Assembly: GCA_019802505.1 (NCBI GenBank)
Contig: JAFMOC010000030.1
Location: forward strand, 1,357,501 to 1,421,500
From: Corydoras sp. C115
Lineage: Eukaryota > Chordata > Actinopteri > Siluriformes > Callichthyidae
Reading direction: 5' to 3'
Length of the DNA: 64,000 nt
The notes beneath the pieces were generated by a model. The model was not told where the DNA came from, ran no database searches, and saw only the letters and a list, made by a program, of their open reading frames with translations. Of the stretch, positions 54,311-64,000 are shown piece after piece (positions within the stretch are counted from its first letter, which is position 1; each line of letters starts with the position of its first letter). Made by a program: the position numbers and the translations under genes.

Positions 54311-56765
54311 CTGCAGTGTTTCAGGTGATATTAAAGCATAATTAACGTTCTGTAATGTATCTGGAGACATGCTTTATTTCCTACAGTATATTACGTTTGA
54401 ACCGGTGCTTATGTCCACAGCCGTAGTTTCGGACTTTACAAGGTCACCGCTGTTTATGCAGCGTTTAACTTAAGTCGCTTGCATTAAGTGCAATAACTCA
54501 TACTTACAGCATTAATAAGCCCTCGACATGAAATGTGACCTTCAGGGCTCGTTTGACGGCCGCTAATTGAGTCGACTGATTTTCTGTCCTGACAGACAGT
54601 TTCGCTATCAGCTGGAAAAACAGCAAAACAGCGGACGACCTCTGAAGTGCCGCCCCACGCCTCCAGTCAGGGGCGAAACTGTAAATGAGAGGTAACAGGA
54701 TCATAATAGGTTTGCTCCCGCACTCCATGCTGTACGGCTCGCTTTTGTCACCTTTGAGAGGCGAAGGTTAGCGAGAAGCGCGCGGAAGGTTAATGCTACC
54801 AGCGCTGGATTTTCTGACCTGTACTCTCTCACACGCCTCTCTCTGAGAGTGTGTGCATTTCTATAGAAAGGTCCAAAGATTAATGTGGCGTGCTTGCCGC
54901 CTGACGGATGTGGGCTTACTGTTGGGTTGCCAGTGCACATATACTATAGGCTCGGCACATACACGCGCACAATGCGCAGATCCCTTTGACAAATTAGCAT
55001 GGCAGAACAGGGAATGAAAAACATGGCATTCATTCACGGTGAGGTAAGACTGCTCTTTAGGGTTCTCACAGCCTTTGGAGATCGGGAATGTGTGCCATGG
55101 TGTGCTAAGGAACAATGCGCACTCTATAGAGTTAGCCTGGGCGGCTAGGCTTGCCGTGAGGCGCGTGATACATCAAACAGAGTTCGAGACAGACCGCGGA
55201 TCTGTAGTTAGTGGGGTCGGCTGGTTCGCTCCTACCATGTGGGGGGGTTTGGAGGACTGAACGAGTGCCTATACAGAATGTTTTTACTGTATAAACAGGC
55301 TGACCTCGCGCAGCTCACACACATTTCAACACGCCTGCATCCGCCGAGAAGATCAATTAAACCCGAGCGCCAGGCACTCGTTCAAAATGGAATCCTTTCT
55401 AAACGTCCACTCCTGATGAACCTTAGCTGACATTTTAGTCTGTAATCCATCAAAAACGACAGTGCGGCCCGAGACCTTCATCAGCCGCCGCTTCAGGTTA
55501 CGTCCGTCGTACAGAACTAATTCAGGGAGCGAGGTGAACCTTCGAAGGCGCCGCTTTCTGTCACCATTTTCATCTGTCCCTAGATTAATGACTGCCTGAA
55601 ATAGAAAGTATCACCTGCCAAATCCCAACCTGAGCTGCCTAATGTGCTTAGCAAATGAGCCTGGAGAACAGCAGAACGGCACAAAAGAGTAAAATGAGAG
55701 CGCTGCAAGACAGGGCTGATATTTAACGACACGTTAATGGCCATTTTAATTACGGTGGTGTTTGGGAAGCTTAACTGCATCAAATTGCTATAAAGAAGCT
55801 TGTTGATGTCCTCAAAGCTGCGAGGTGTAGTTATGCATTTATAGCGTGTACTTCATCATCGGCGCCCAAACTGTCACCCATCGTCGAAAATAAGGATGGG
55901 GATATAATTTTATAAACGTCCAAAATCAAATCGCACCTCGATATTCAGGTCGTAGATAAGTGAAGCACTTATCCTGATTAAGGTCGAGAGAGGTGCCAGA
56001 GCCCGTTTTAACACTCAGAGGGCAAGTGCGTGGTAAACACCCCGGCCGGGTTGCTCGTGCATGGCGGGGCAGACACAGAGATAAACACATTCACATCCAC
56101 ATTCACACCTGGGGGCAATTAAATATATTCAATTCAAGCCTCTAGCGACGTTTTGGAGCGTGGGAGAGACGCCATGTGAACGTTGAGCACACATGCAAAC
56201 TACACATCGTCTGACTCGCCCAACCCAGGGCCTTTTTTCTACCACATCAGCTCGACAAATAAGCAAAAGTGACAGGCCATGAGGATAAACACCGCAAATG
56301 TGCTCTGCGAGTCGTCGGTTAGGCTCTGAAGTCTCACAGTCTCAGGTGGAAACGTAGACAGAGACGGGAACTTTATGAGGATGAGAAAACATGATATTTA
56401 AATCATTTAGTTGGACAAAATGCCACTTCGTTAATGGAGGTAATGTTTGCCTCGATGTGGATCGTTGGCCTATAGGAATAAATTATTTAATCTGCTGTAC
56501 AAATGCTGTTTTAGCATTTAATTAATTATTGTCTGGTAAAAATCTGGACCTCAGAGAATTCGAAAAATAGGGATCTTGTTGAAAATGACCTAGGTTTATT
56601 TTTCAGCTGTCAATTGAGTTAAATGCAATAAAAACATAGTTAAAAATGTGTTTATTTGAGGTTTATTTAGCCGTAGGTACAGAATCTTCAAATCTAACCT
56701 TAACCTTACAATTACCCCCACTTTTACCATGACATAATGATATTTGTTTAATTTAACTTAAAATA
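54311..56765. other. 2.45-kb repeat-free stretch
   Basis: The longest interval in the window without a recognised SINE, MITE or microsatellite, and relatively GC-rich at 54560-55600. Open frames (for example 54504-54728, 54861-55115 and 55075-55430) overlap on opposite strands and match nothing I recognise. Repeat exclusion suggests possible regulatory constraint, which is inference. Confidence 0.45.
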
Positions 56766-57255
56766 CAGTACCAGTCAAGTTTGGACACGCCCCCTTTTTT
56801 AACTATTTATCTATCTATTTTATCCATTATCTATCATTTTCACTTACCATATAGATGGACTTTGAAGTTTTATAATTACAGACTGTAGTCCATCTGTGTT
56901 CTTTGTTTTTGTTAGTTCCCTGCTGGTTCTCTGTTCTCTATTAGTCAGAATCATCACAGAACAGGTATCATTTGTGTGGTAGGTTATCAGTTCTGCAGTG
57001 ACACTGATGTGGTGAGGGGGTTTTAGTGCTGTAGTTTCATTTAAACACCTCAGTGACACTGCTGGGATAGGACTAATGCACCAACCAAATAATCCCTGCT
57101 CTGTGGTGGTACTATTGGGGTTCTGACCATTAGAGAACAGAGTAGAGGGGACATTCACAATATGTACTGTAGTCCACAAACAGATGGACTACAGTCTGGA
57201 ACTACATAGTCCATCATTGCTGAAAAAAGGGGGCGTGTCCAAACTTTTGATACTG
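56766..57255 (+). mobile_element. M1 MITE, complete (490 bp) with TIRs and TA duplication
   Basis: Left end 'cagtaccagtcaagtttgg' and right end 'aaacttttgatactg' are inverted repeats ('gacacgcccccttttt' against 'aaaaagggggcgtgtc'). TA flanks both sides (56764-56765 and 57256-57257). The interior has inverted arms around 'gactgtagtccatctg' and no open frame of substance. TA target and CAGT ends point to the Tc1/mariner superfamily. It is the reference copy for the family. Confidence 0.88.
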
Positions 57256-57301
57256 TATTATGCAACAAGATAATCAAAATATATTAAATTGAAAGTAAAA
57301 T

Positions 57302-57651
57302 AGGGTGGCACGGTGGCTTAGTGGTTAGCATGTTCGCCTCTGAGCGCTAGGGATTCCCAGTTCGAATCCCCATCTGGGTGGAGTTTCCATGTTCTCCCCG
57401 TGTCCGCGTGGGTTTCTTTCGGGTTCTCCGGTTTCCTCCCACAGTCCAAAAACATGGATCAAGTCAATGGAGTTCTCCAAATTGCCCCATATAGAGTGTG
57501 TCTGTGTGAGTGAGTGTGTGCCCAGCGATGGATTGGCGCCCTGTCCTGGCTCTATCTGCCCAGCGCCCGAAACGTTCTCCCCTGGATGGGCATGGGGAAC
57601 CCCACCGCGACCCTAATAGAGGATAAAGCGGGAGATAATGAATGAATGAAT
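57302..57651 (+). mobile_element. V-SINE copy, full length, perfect 11-base TSD
   Basis: 350 bases from 'agggtggcacggtggcttag' to 'gagataatgaatgaatgaat', flanked by 'gaaagtaaaat' at 57291-57301 and 57652-57662. Low divergence and an intact B box ('agttcgaatccc' with one change). Confidence 0.93.
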
Positions 57652-57680
57652 GAAAGTAAAATCTGAAATTATAAATATGT

Positions 57681-57716
57681 GAGAGAGAGATAGTGAGAGT
57701 GTGAGAGAGAGAGAGC

Positions 57717-57758
<42 letters not shown>
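57681..57758. repeat. (GA)n microsatellite
   Basis: Interrupted GA repeats with a pure run at about 57720-57758. Confidence 0.93.
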
Positions 57759-57762
<4 letters not shown>

Positions 57763-58025
57763 TATGTAAGTCTAGAATGTTCCAAGCCCACAGCGTCTCT
57801 CTCAAAGAGCCGAACGGATCGATACCCTTCAAAAGATAAACAGCAGCCCTGCCTGGACTGTTTCAGATAAGTTCTTATCACCTGCAATCAAACACTGAAG
57901 TGAAGCTGCGCAGCTGAGGAAGACTTTCACGACACGGCGGCGCACTCACAATGACTCGTACCGCTGGCTGAAGGATGTTATCAGTCTGTGGTATTCACAA
58001 AATATTATGACATGGATGGCAACAT

Positions 58026-58287
58026 CTCATCTCATGTTATTATCTTCTGAGCAATCCTCTTTTGGAGACGGGGGGGTGGATCTACGGGAGAGCATTTCGG
58101 GCGCTGGGCAGATACACCCAGGACGGGGTGCCAATCCATCGCTGGATGCACTCACTCACCCACTCACAATATATAGGGGTAATTAAGAGCAGTCAATTCA
58201 CCTTCAATCCATGTTTTTCAACTGTGAGAGGAAAGTGGAGAACCCGGAGGAAACCCACACAGACACGGGAAGAACATGGAAACTCTT
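58026..58287 (-). mobile_element. V-SINE copy, reverse, diverged, head missing
   Basis: Runs from 'tctcatgttattatcttctg' to 'agaacatggaaactc', joined directly to the next reverse copy. Confidence 0.8.
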
Positions 58288-58610
58288 ATTAGGGTCGCGG
58301 GGGGGGGTTACCCATGCCCATGCTTCGGGCACTGGGCAGATACACCCAGGACAGGGCGCCAATCTATCGCTGGGCACACTCACTCACTCTCACATACACA
58401 CACACAGACACACTCTATATAGGGCAATTTGGAGAACTCAATTCACTTGATCCATGTTTTTGGACTGTGGGAGGAAACCAGAGAACCCGGAGGAAACCCA
58501 CGCGGACACGGGGAGAACATGGAAACTCCACCCAGATTGGGATTCCAACTGGGAATCCCTAGCGCTGAGAGGAGAACATGCTAAACATTAAGCCACCATG
58601 CCACCCCAGG
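58288..58610 (-). mobile_element. V-SINE copy, reverse, no tail
   Basis: Starts at 'ttattagggtcgcggggg' and runs to 'attaagccaccatgccaccc'. The 'catccaggggagaacg' block is partly deleted. Confidence 0.87.
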
Positions 58611-59391
58611 TGGAAACAAAGGTTATTATTGTGTATATTAATAACATTATATTAATGTTATATATATTTTTTAATGCTTTATGTTTAAAATCAGGACATG
58701 AACAGAACACAACATAACCCCCCCTCTCCCTCCTCCTATGACTCTAATGAAGGATCAAGCAGACGATAACGGATGGATGGCTGTTGCCTCATTCTGCGTT
58801 TATTATAACTGAACCGGGATTCAAAGCCCAGGTGTGTGTTCTAGATCTCACCACCCAATAAACTGACTGCACTCACCCCTGGTTCCACAGTAAGATCAGA
58901 TTTAGCAGCAATACTCATCTTAGCGATTCACCGAGTCACGCCGGTTAACTAGCAGTCGCAGACTAGACTACCTCCACGTTGGTTAGAGCGCTTGTTTCCG
59001 TCAGCATGTCCAAGCTGTTTGAAATTCTCTCGGGTAAAATGCATCCACTCCATCGTGCTTAGGCAATCCAATCCCCCCGCACTTTAAACCAATTTCCAGC
59101 CTGGAATCACTTATGTTCGTTTGGCTGAAAAGGTCACGGCAAACCCGAGCTGTGCATTCTGCTTTCTGCACGGCAGAGCTCAGAGTGATCAGGTGGCAGA
59201 CCAAGCGCTTCGGTTCTGTCAATAATACAGCTGTTTCAGACATAAAGAAACTGATGAGTACGTTTTTTTTCTGAATGGCTTCATGACACAGTGAGCGCTG
59301 GTGACTCATCATGACGGAACTAATATGATAGTTTCTCATCTTATATTTTATAGATTATTTACACTGATTTTCAAATGATGAGACTTTTGAG
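58611..59391. other. unique stretch with a V-SINE tail remnant
   Basis: 'tgactctaatgaaggatcaagc' (58739-58760) and 'gataacggatggatgg' look like an isolated V-SINE 3' end. The rest is unique, including an open minus-strand frame at 59001-59339 without a recognised domain. Confidence 0.45.
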
Positions 59392-59602
59392 GGAGCGATA
59401 GCTCAGTGGTTAGGGCGTTGGGCTATCAATCTGAAGGTTGGCGGTTCAAATCCTATATCCACTGAAGTTATCAGTGTGGGTCCTTGAGCAAGGCCCTTAA
59501 CCCTCATTGCTCCAGGGATGTTGTGATTAACCCTGTGCTCACCTTGTAAGACGCTTTAAATAAAAGCGTCTGCTAAATGACCAAATGTAATGTAAATGTA
59601 CT
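59392..59602 (+). mobile_element. SINE2, forward, full length
   Basis: Reference forward copy: head 'gcgatagctcagtggttagg' (A box), B-box-like 'ggcggttcaaatcc', body 'gtgtgggtccttgagcaag' and 'ctcattgctccaggg', tail 'ataaaagcgtctgctaaatg' ending in TGTAA repeats. Confidence 0.9.
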
Positions 59603-60207
59603 TCATAGAGACTTACAAGAATTTAAGAAGAACATTAATCCCGACATTAACCATAACCTAACATTAATGATAACCTAACTTTAAATCTGACATTAACCAT
59701 AACCTAACATTAATCCCAACATTAACCATAAACTAACATTAACACTGACATTAACAATAACCTAACATTAATCCCAACATCAGCAATAACCTTGCAATAA
59801 CCATAAACTAACATTAATCTCAACATAAACCATAACCTAACATTAATCCCGACATTAAATCTAACATTAACCATAACCTAACATTGATCCCAACATTAAC
59901 CATAACCGAACATTAACCCTGACATTAACAATAACCTAACATTAATCACAACATCAACAATAAACTTGCAATAACCATAAACTAACATTAATCCCAACAT
60001 TAACCATAACCTAACATTAACCCTAATATTAACCATAACCCAAAAATAACCCTGACATTAACCATCACCTAAAATTAACCCTAACATTAACCAAAACCTA
60101 AAATTAACCCTAACATCAACCATAAACTAACATTAACCCAATATTAACCATAATGTAACATTAACCATAACCTAACATAAAACCTAACATTAACCATAAT
60201 CTAACAT
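59603..60207. repeat. telomere-like degenerate hexamer array, about 600 bp
   Basis: From about 59630 the sequence is a phased series of hexamers of the form TAACNN or TAATNN (TAACAT, TAACCA, TAACCT, TAATCC, TAACCC), the register expected for a decayed C-strand vertebrate telomere repeat (CCCTAA)n. Higher-order 24- to 36-base periodicity is visible. It starts right after the TGTAA tail of a SINE2 and ends in a V-SINE remnant. Confidence 0.85.
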
Positions 60208-60325
60208 TAGAACGTGGATAGCACATTCGCCTCTCAGTACTGAGGATCCAGGTTCAAATCCCAACCCAAGAGTCCCCCCCCCCTTCTGATTATGTATAAG
60301 ATTAAGTGAAAGATAATGGATCAGC
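60208..60325 (+). mobile_element. V-SINE with large internal deletion, forward
   Basis: The head 'ggatagcacattcgcctctc' and B box 'ggttcaaatccc' are joined through a C10 run to the tail 'agtgaaagataatggatc'. Confidence 0.78.
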
Positions 60326-60980
60326 TGGTATACAAGTATAAGAAGTCCCTAAATGTTAATGTAGATAGGTTTTGGTTATACACACACATGCATATGTATA
60401 TATGCAATGATTTAATCATGCAGACATGTGTCAGCAGAAGCACGCTGTAGAACATGCAAATATAAGCAGCAGCTTCAAGTAACGCTCACATCAACCATCA
60501 GAATGAAAAACTGCCGTCTCGGTGATTCTGCCCGTGGCATTAGAGCTGGTGCCAGATTGTTTGAATATACTTCATCTGCTAATCTCCTGATATTTTCATG
60601 CACAACAGGCTCCAGAGTTTTCCCCGTCGAGGAAAGAAGCTAAGGTTCTGTGACACTGAGGTTCTGGTAACATCTTGTTGATGAGAGAGGTCATTCAACG
60701 ACAGCCAGACTCGGTTTGAACCAACAGAGAACCTCAGAGAATAACTTTTTAAATTTGTGTTATTTATTCAGTCTGAGAGAAATGGGAGGCATCTGTGAGG
60801 TTCTCCGTTAATTTGGGCAGTCAGTCCAATGACGCAGACTATAACAACATTAATACAGTGCGGAGCTGCTTGACATGTCGACGTGTTGCTATAATCATAA
60901 CTCTCCTCAGGAAGGCGTAGTGTAGCTTATTATCCAGTGATGGAGTTTAATTACATTTTTATGATGACTAGAGGAAAATA
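60326..60980. other. unique non-coding stretch
   Basis: No recognised gene or repeat. Confidence 0.4.
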
Positions 60981-61190
60981 GTCTGCGTGGGTTTGATTTG
61001 GGTTCTCCGGTTTCCTCCCACAGTCAAAAAAAAATTAATTCAAAGTGAACTGCCTGCTCTAAATTGCCCCTATATAATGCGTGTGTGTGTGCCGAGTGAT
61101 AGATTGGCATCCTGTCCTGGGTGTATCTGCCAAGCACATGAAAAGTTCTACCTTGAATGGGCATGAAAACAACACCCCTACCCCACCCCA
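60981..61190 (+). mobile_element. V-SINE 3' two thirds, forward
   Basis: Starts in the centre ('agtctgcgtgggtttgattt') and ends 'tgaatgggcatgaaaac'. The head is missing. Confidence 0.8.
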
Positions 61191-61230
61191 ACACACACAG
61201 CCCAACAACAGAACCACAATCCTGCACATA

Positions 61231-61829
61231 GTCCATCCATCCATTATCTTTCACTTAATCCTCTACTAGGGTTGCATGGAGGTTCCCCATGCCCATCCAC
61301 GGAGAATGTTTGGGTGCTGGGCAGACACTCAGTACAGGGCGCCAATCTATCACTGGGCACACACAGACAAACACACTCTATATGGGGCAATTTTGAGAAT
61401 TCAATTGACCTTGATCCATATATTTTGGACTGTGGGAGGACCCAGAGGAAACCCACGTGGACATGGGGAGAACATGGAAAGGGAGAAACGGGAAGAATTC
61501 ACCTAAATCATCACACAATCTGTACATTAGTGTCCTACACTGTTGATGCTGCCCCCCCGCTCAAGGAGGATGAGTCCCCCACTGAGTCTTGGTCCTCCCA
61601 AGGTTTCTTCCTTAAGATAACAACACAAGAGGGAGTTTTTTTTTTCGCTTCGGCTTGCTGTTTGGTGCCTCAAAGGCTTTTAAAATTGTAAAGCTGCTTT
61701 GTGACAAAGCACTACTGTAAAACGTGGTCTATAAATAAATTAATGGAAACTTCACCCAGATTGGGATTCGAACTGGGAATCCTTAGCTCTGGGAGGCGAA
61801 CATGCTGACCACTAAGCCGCCGTCCTGTA
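61231..61829 (-). mobile_element. V-SINE split by a family C insertion
   Basis: Tail to centre lie at 61231-61480, and B-box region plus head at 61743-61829 ('ggaaacttcacccagattgg' to 'aagccgccgtcctg'). Removing 61481-61742 plus one TSD copy restores a continuous reverse V-SINE. Confidence 0.9.
61481..61742 (+). mobile_element. family C, complete unit with 7-base TSD
   Basis: 262 bases from 'gggagaaacgggaagaattc' to 'ctataaataaattaa', flanked by 'atggaaa' at 61474-61480 and 61743-61749. Blocks in order: 'aggatgagtcccccactgag', 'aaggtttcttccttaagat', a T9 run, 'gtaaagctgctttgtgac' and an AT-rich end. It has no tRNA-like box that I can see and no open frame. The variable TSD and A-rich 3' end fit retroposition. 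Confidence 0.82.
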
Positions 61830-62261
61830 CATAGTGAATATTGATGATAAAGCAAAAACAGTTTGGGTTCTTAACCCTCATTGCTCCAAGGAATATGCTG
61901 CATCATGAACACCCCTGTACTCTGACCCCATACATCATGCTGGCACACCAGTGTAGAGGCTCAGAATAAAGGCATGTGCAAAATGACCTGCTGTAGTATT
62001 ATCTCAGTTATCTCTTATCTCAGTTCTGTTTCTACAGCCGGATCTCAGATCAGTTTCAATTCATCCAATCCCACATCATCAATGCAGCTGGTGCCTCGTG
62101 TTTAAAGTCATACCGGCTGCGGCATAGTGATATTTTAATTATGTATACTTACAGATAGATATTGTAGTATCAACTGCATTGTGAGTTGTGAGTAAAACCT
62201 CCATTATTTATAGGAACAGTAATAAAAAATCAAAACTATATTATTAAAGAAATTCTTTTTG
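61830..62261. other. mostly unique stretch with SINE2-like words
   Basis: 'cttaaccctcattgctcca' at 61872-61890 and 'gaataaaggcatgtgcaaa' resemble a decayed SINE2. The rest is unrecognised. Confidence 0.45.
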
Positions 62262-62410
62262 GCTTGTGGAGACCAGCCTTACGGTTTGATTCACGGTCCC
62301 TTCATACACTATGGCTGAAGTGTCCTTGGGCAAGGCACCTCATGCCTATTGTTCCCCGGGCGCCGTATACAAGGCTGCTCACCACTCCGGGCATGTGTGC
62401 TCACTTCACT

Positions 62411-62470
<60 letters not shown>

Positions 62471-62520
62471 CACTGTACGGATGGATTAAACGTGGAGGAC
62501 TTATTCCTCTGTGTGTAAGT
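62262..62520 (+). mobile_element. third tRNA-derived SINE family with internal GT tract
   Basis: B-box-like 'cggtttgattcacggtcc' near 62283, then 'gtgtccttgggcaaggcacc', 'tattgttccccgggcgccg', 'gctgctcaccactccgggc' and, after a GT tract, 'gtacggatggattaaacg'. The ...CTTGGGCAAGGCAC...CCCCGGGCGC... order is common to a fish SINE group that I recognise but cannot name with certainty. Confidence 0.65.
62413..62468. repeat. (GT)28 microsatellite
   Basis: A perfect GT run of 56 bases inside the SINE at 62262-62520. Confidence 0.97.
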
Positions 62521-62566
62521 ACCGAAGGCAAAATAGTTCAATTTATCACTTTATATTTCACATATA

Positions 62567-62907
62567 GGGCAGCACGGTGCCTTAGTGGTTAGCATGTTCT
62601 CCTCTCAGCACTAGGGATTCCCGGTTCGAATCCCAATCAGGGTGGAGTTTCCATGTTCTCCCCGTGTCCGCGTGGGTTTCCCCCGGGTTCTCCGGTTTTC
62701 TCCCACAGTCCAAAAACATGGATCAAGGTCATTTGAATTCTCCAAATTGCCCCATATAGAGGGTGTCTGTGTCTGTGTGAGTGAGTATGTGCCCAGCGAT
62801 AGATTGGTGTCCTGTCCTGGTTGTATCTGCCCAGTGCCCGAAACGTTCCCCCCTGGCTGAGCATATGGAACCCCCCTCACGACCCTAGTAGATGTATGGA
62901 TGGATAT
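62567..62907 (+). mobile_element. V-SINE copy, forward, near full length
   Basis: Runs from 'agggcagcacggtgccttag' to 'gaccctagtagatgtatgg'. The B box 'ggttcgaatccc' is intact and the tail is short ('atggatggat'). Confidence 0.9.
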
Positions 62908-63068
62908 TTCCAAATGATACCGGTTCTGTGATGCTACTGACCAATAGAGAACACCAACAGGGGATTAACAATAACAAAGAACACAGATGTAGTACAGTCT
63001 GTAATTGTAAAACTACAAAGTCCATCCTTCCCAAAAGGGGGCGTGTCCAAAATTTGTTTTGGTACTGT
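62908..63068 (-). mobile_element. M1 MITE right-hand part, reverse, with intact terminus
   Basis: 'aatgataccggttctgtg', 'gtacagtctgtaattgtaaa', then the terminal 'aaaagggggcgtgtcc' and 'tggtactg' followed by TA. The other half is absent at the junction with the V-SINE. Confidence 0.75.
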
Positions 63069-63280
63069 AGCTGGAAATTGTATCCTTATATAGCCAGACG
63101 CTAAAAAAAGTAATAATGGAGTAGAAGATGTAAATGCCAGCGTGGCAAGAGGCTGAAATATTAGAGTTTATTTTATCCCAGACATGAGACCTTCATTTTC
63201 AAACCAAATCCTTTCATAATCCAAAAACACAGCATCCTGGTGGCCTCCTAACTTTCCATTGACCTATTCATGTCAGTGTA

Positions 63281-63285
<5 letters not shown>

Positions 63286-63334
<49 letters not shown>
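63286..63334. repeat. (GT)n microsatellite
   Basis: Nearly perfect GT run. Confidence 0.96.
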
Positions 63335-63335
<1 letters not shown>

Positions 63336-64000
63336 TCCAACGCCTGATTAGTATCACTATCCAAGCAGATGAGGCTCAGTGAGAGTAAACAGCCCAGGTT
63401 AAATATTTTATTTACACCCACATCACTTGCCCCGGCTAACCCACGGCTTACTGCCTTCTAATTAATTCCTTCATGTTCTCCGGGAAAATGCGAAACGGTA
63501 AATACGGACATGAGCGATTTAATAAAAGCCAGCAGCACACACAGGTACACGTGTTTGGCTTGCAACCATCTCTTCGACACACAAGCCTCCGATTTTTAGG
63601 AGTGCCTTCCCACAGTTAAGAGAAACCATTTCCGCAACCGAACATCACATCTGGTCGGGAACACAGGCACTTATATGACACACACGCAACAACGCACAAT
63701 GCGCGATGATAAACAGCAGGCCTCCCTTCATCCCACAAACACTTAGGCCATGGCCACATCCAGCTTGTATTTACAAAGCCGTGTCAGTTCGCAAGCAAAA
63801 CGAGGAGTTTGAGGAAATGTGTGAGTGTGTGTTTGTGTGTGTTTGTCTGTCATCAAACAGATGTCTGGACACTGTGGAGTTTGCCCAGGGCTATACACTG
63901 ATGTCTTGATACAAAGTTTGGTTAAGGCGAGACCAAGAATAAAGAACATTTACGGCACTACGGAACAGATACACAGCCTCAGGCTCGCTGACCATGGATG
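63335..64000. other. unique non-coding stretch to the window edge
   Basis: No recognised gene or repeat. Short frames at 63706-63949 overlap on opposite strands. Confidence 0.4.

Noticed and set aside
59603..60207. CRISPR-like or satellite array of spaced repeats
   Set aside because: The array is contiguous hexamers without spacers, in a vertebrate context. It is treated as telomere-like DNA.

Overview
The window looks like nuclear DNA of a teleost fish. It is dominated by interspersed repeats and contains one piece of a protein-coding gene that I can recognise. The tRNA-headed SINEs belong to the V-SINE group (the group that includes zebrafish DANA), and there are L2-type retrotransposon tails, a Tc1-like transposon with long inverted/direct repeats, and many AC, AT and homopolymer tracts. 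An ostariophysan fish such as a catfish fits, but the species is inference. No prokaryotic, viral or organellar gene is visible.

The one convincing coding feature is a 234-base internal exon on the minus strand at 34194-34427. It encodes the N-terminal immunoglobulin-like domain of ciliary neurotrophic factor receptor alpha (cntfr). Both splice sites are present and the exon is phase 1 at both ends. No cytokine-receptor (fibronectin III) exon was found at lower coordinates, and no signal-peptide exon was identified with confidence at higher coordinates, so most of the window is probably intron of cntfr plus possible flanking DNA. Two weak exon-like stretches on the same strand (38379-38495 and 46913-47042) are listed as candidates only.

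Layout. 1-16 kb: an edge-truncated MITE, a LINE 3' end at 2.1-2.5 kb, then many V-SINE copies between unique intron-like stretches, and a second LINE 3' end at 15.5-15.8 kb. 16-24 kb: a V-SINE carrying a patchwork insertion copied from its own neighbourhood, a second SINE family (SINE2, with an L2-type tail), two MITE families, and a diverged local duplication. 24-34 kb: microsatellites, young V-SINEs with perfect target-site duplications, nested SINEs, and a 2.4-kb-spaced duplication. 34-38 kb: the cntfr exon and its repeat-poor upstream intron. 38-49 kb: chimeric and nested SINEs, a compound CA array, a 0.4-kb tandem duplication and a 72-base poly(A). 49-51 kb: a complete but dead Tc1-like element inserted in an (AT)n tract. 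51-64 kb: a duplication pair, a 2.4-kb repeat-free interval (54.3-56.8 kb), a full MITE with terminal inverted repeats, a telomere-like hexamer array (59.6-60.2 kb) and further SINEs.

Repeat families are named here for convenience. V-SINE: about 350 bp, tRNA head, conserved centre and (ATGA/ATGG)n tail. SINE2: about 205 bp, tRNA head and L2-type tail. M1: 490-bp TA-flanked MITE. M2: about 594-bp MITE. C: about 260-bp element ending in TAAATAAA. D, E, F, G and H: smaller families defined where they occur. Boundaries are read by eye and are good to a few bases where target-site duplications exist, otherwise to about 10-20 bases. The most unusual items are the templated patchwork insertion at 17016-17140, the duplicated SINE locus (30.2 and 32.5 kb), the telomere-like array, and the nested insertions that fix the exact ends of repeat families.
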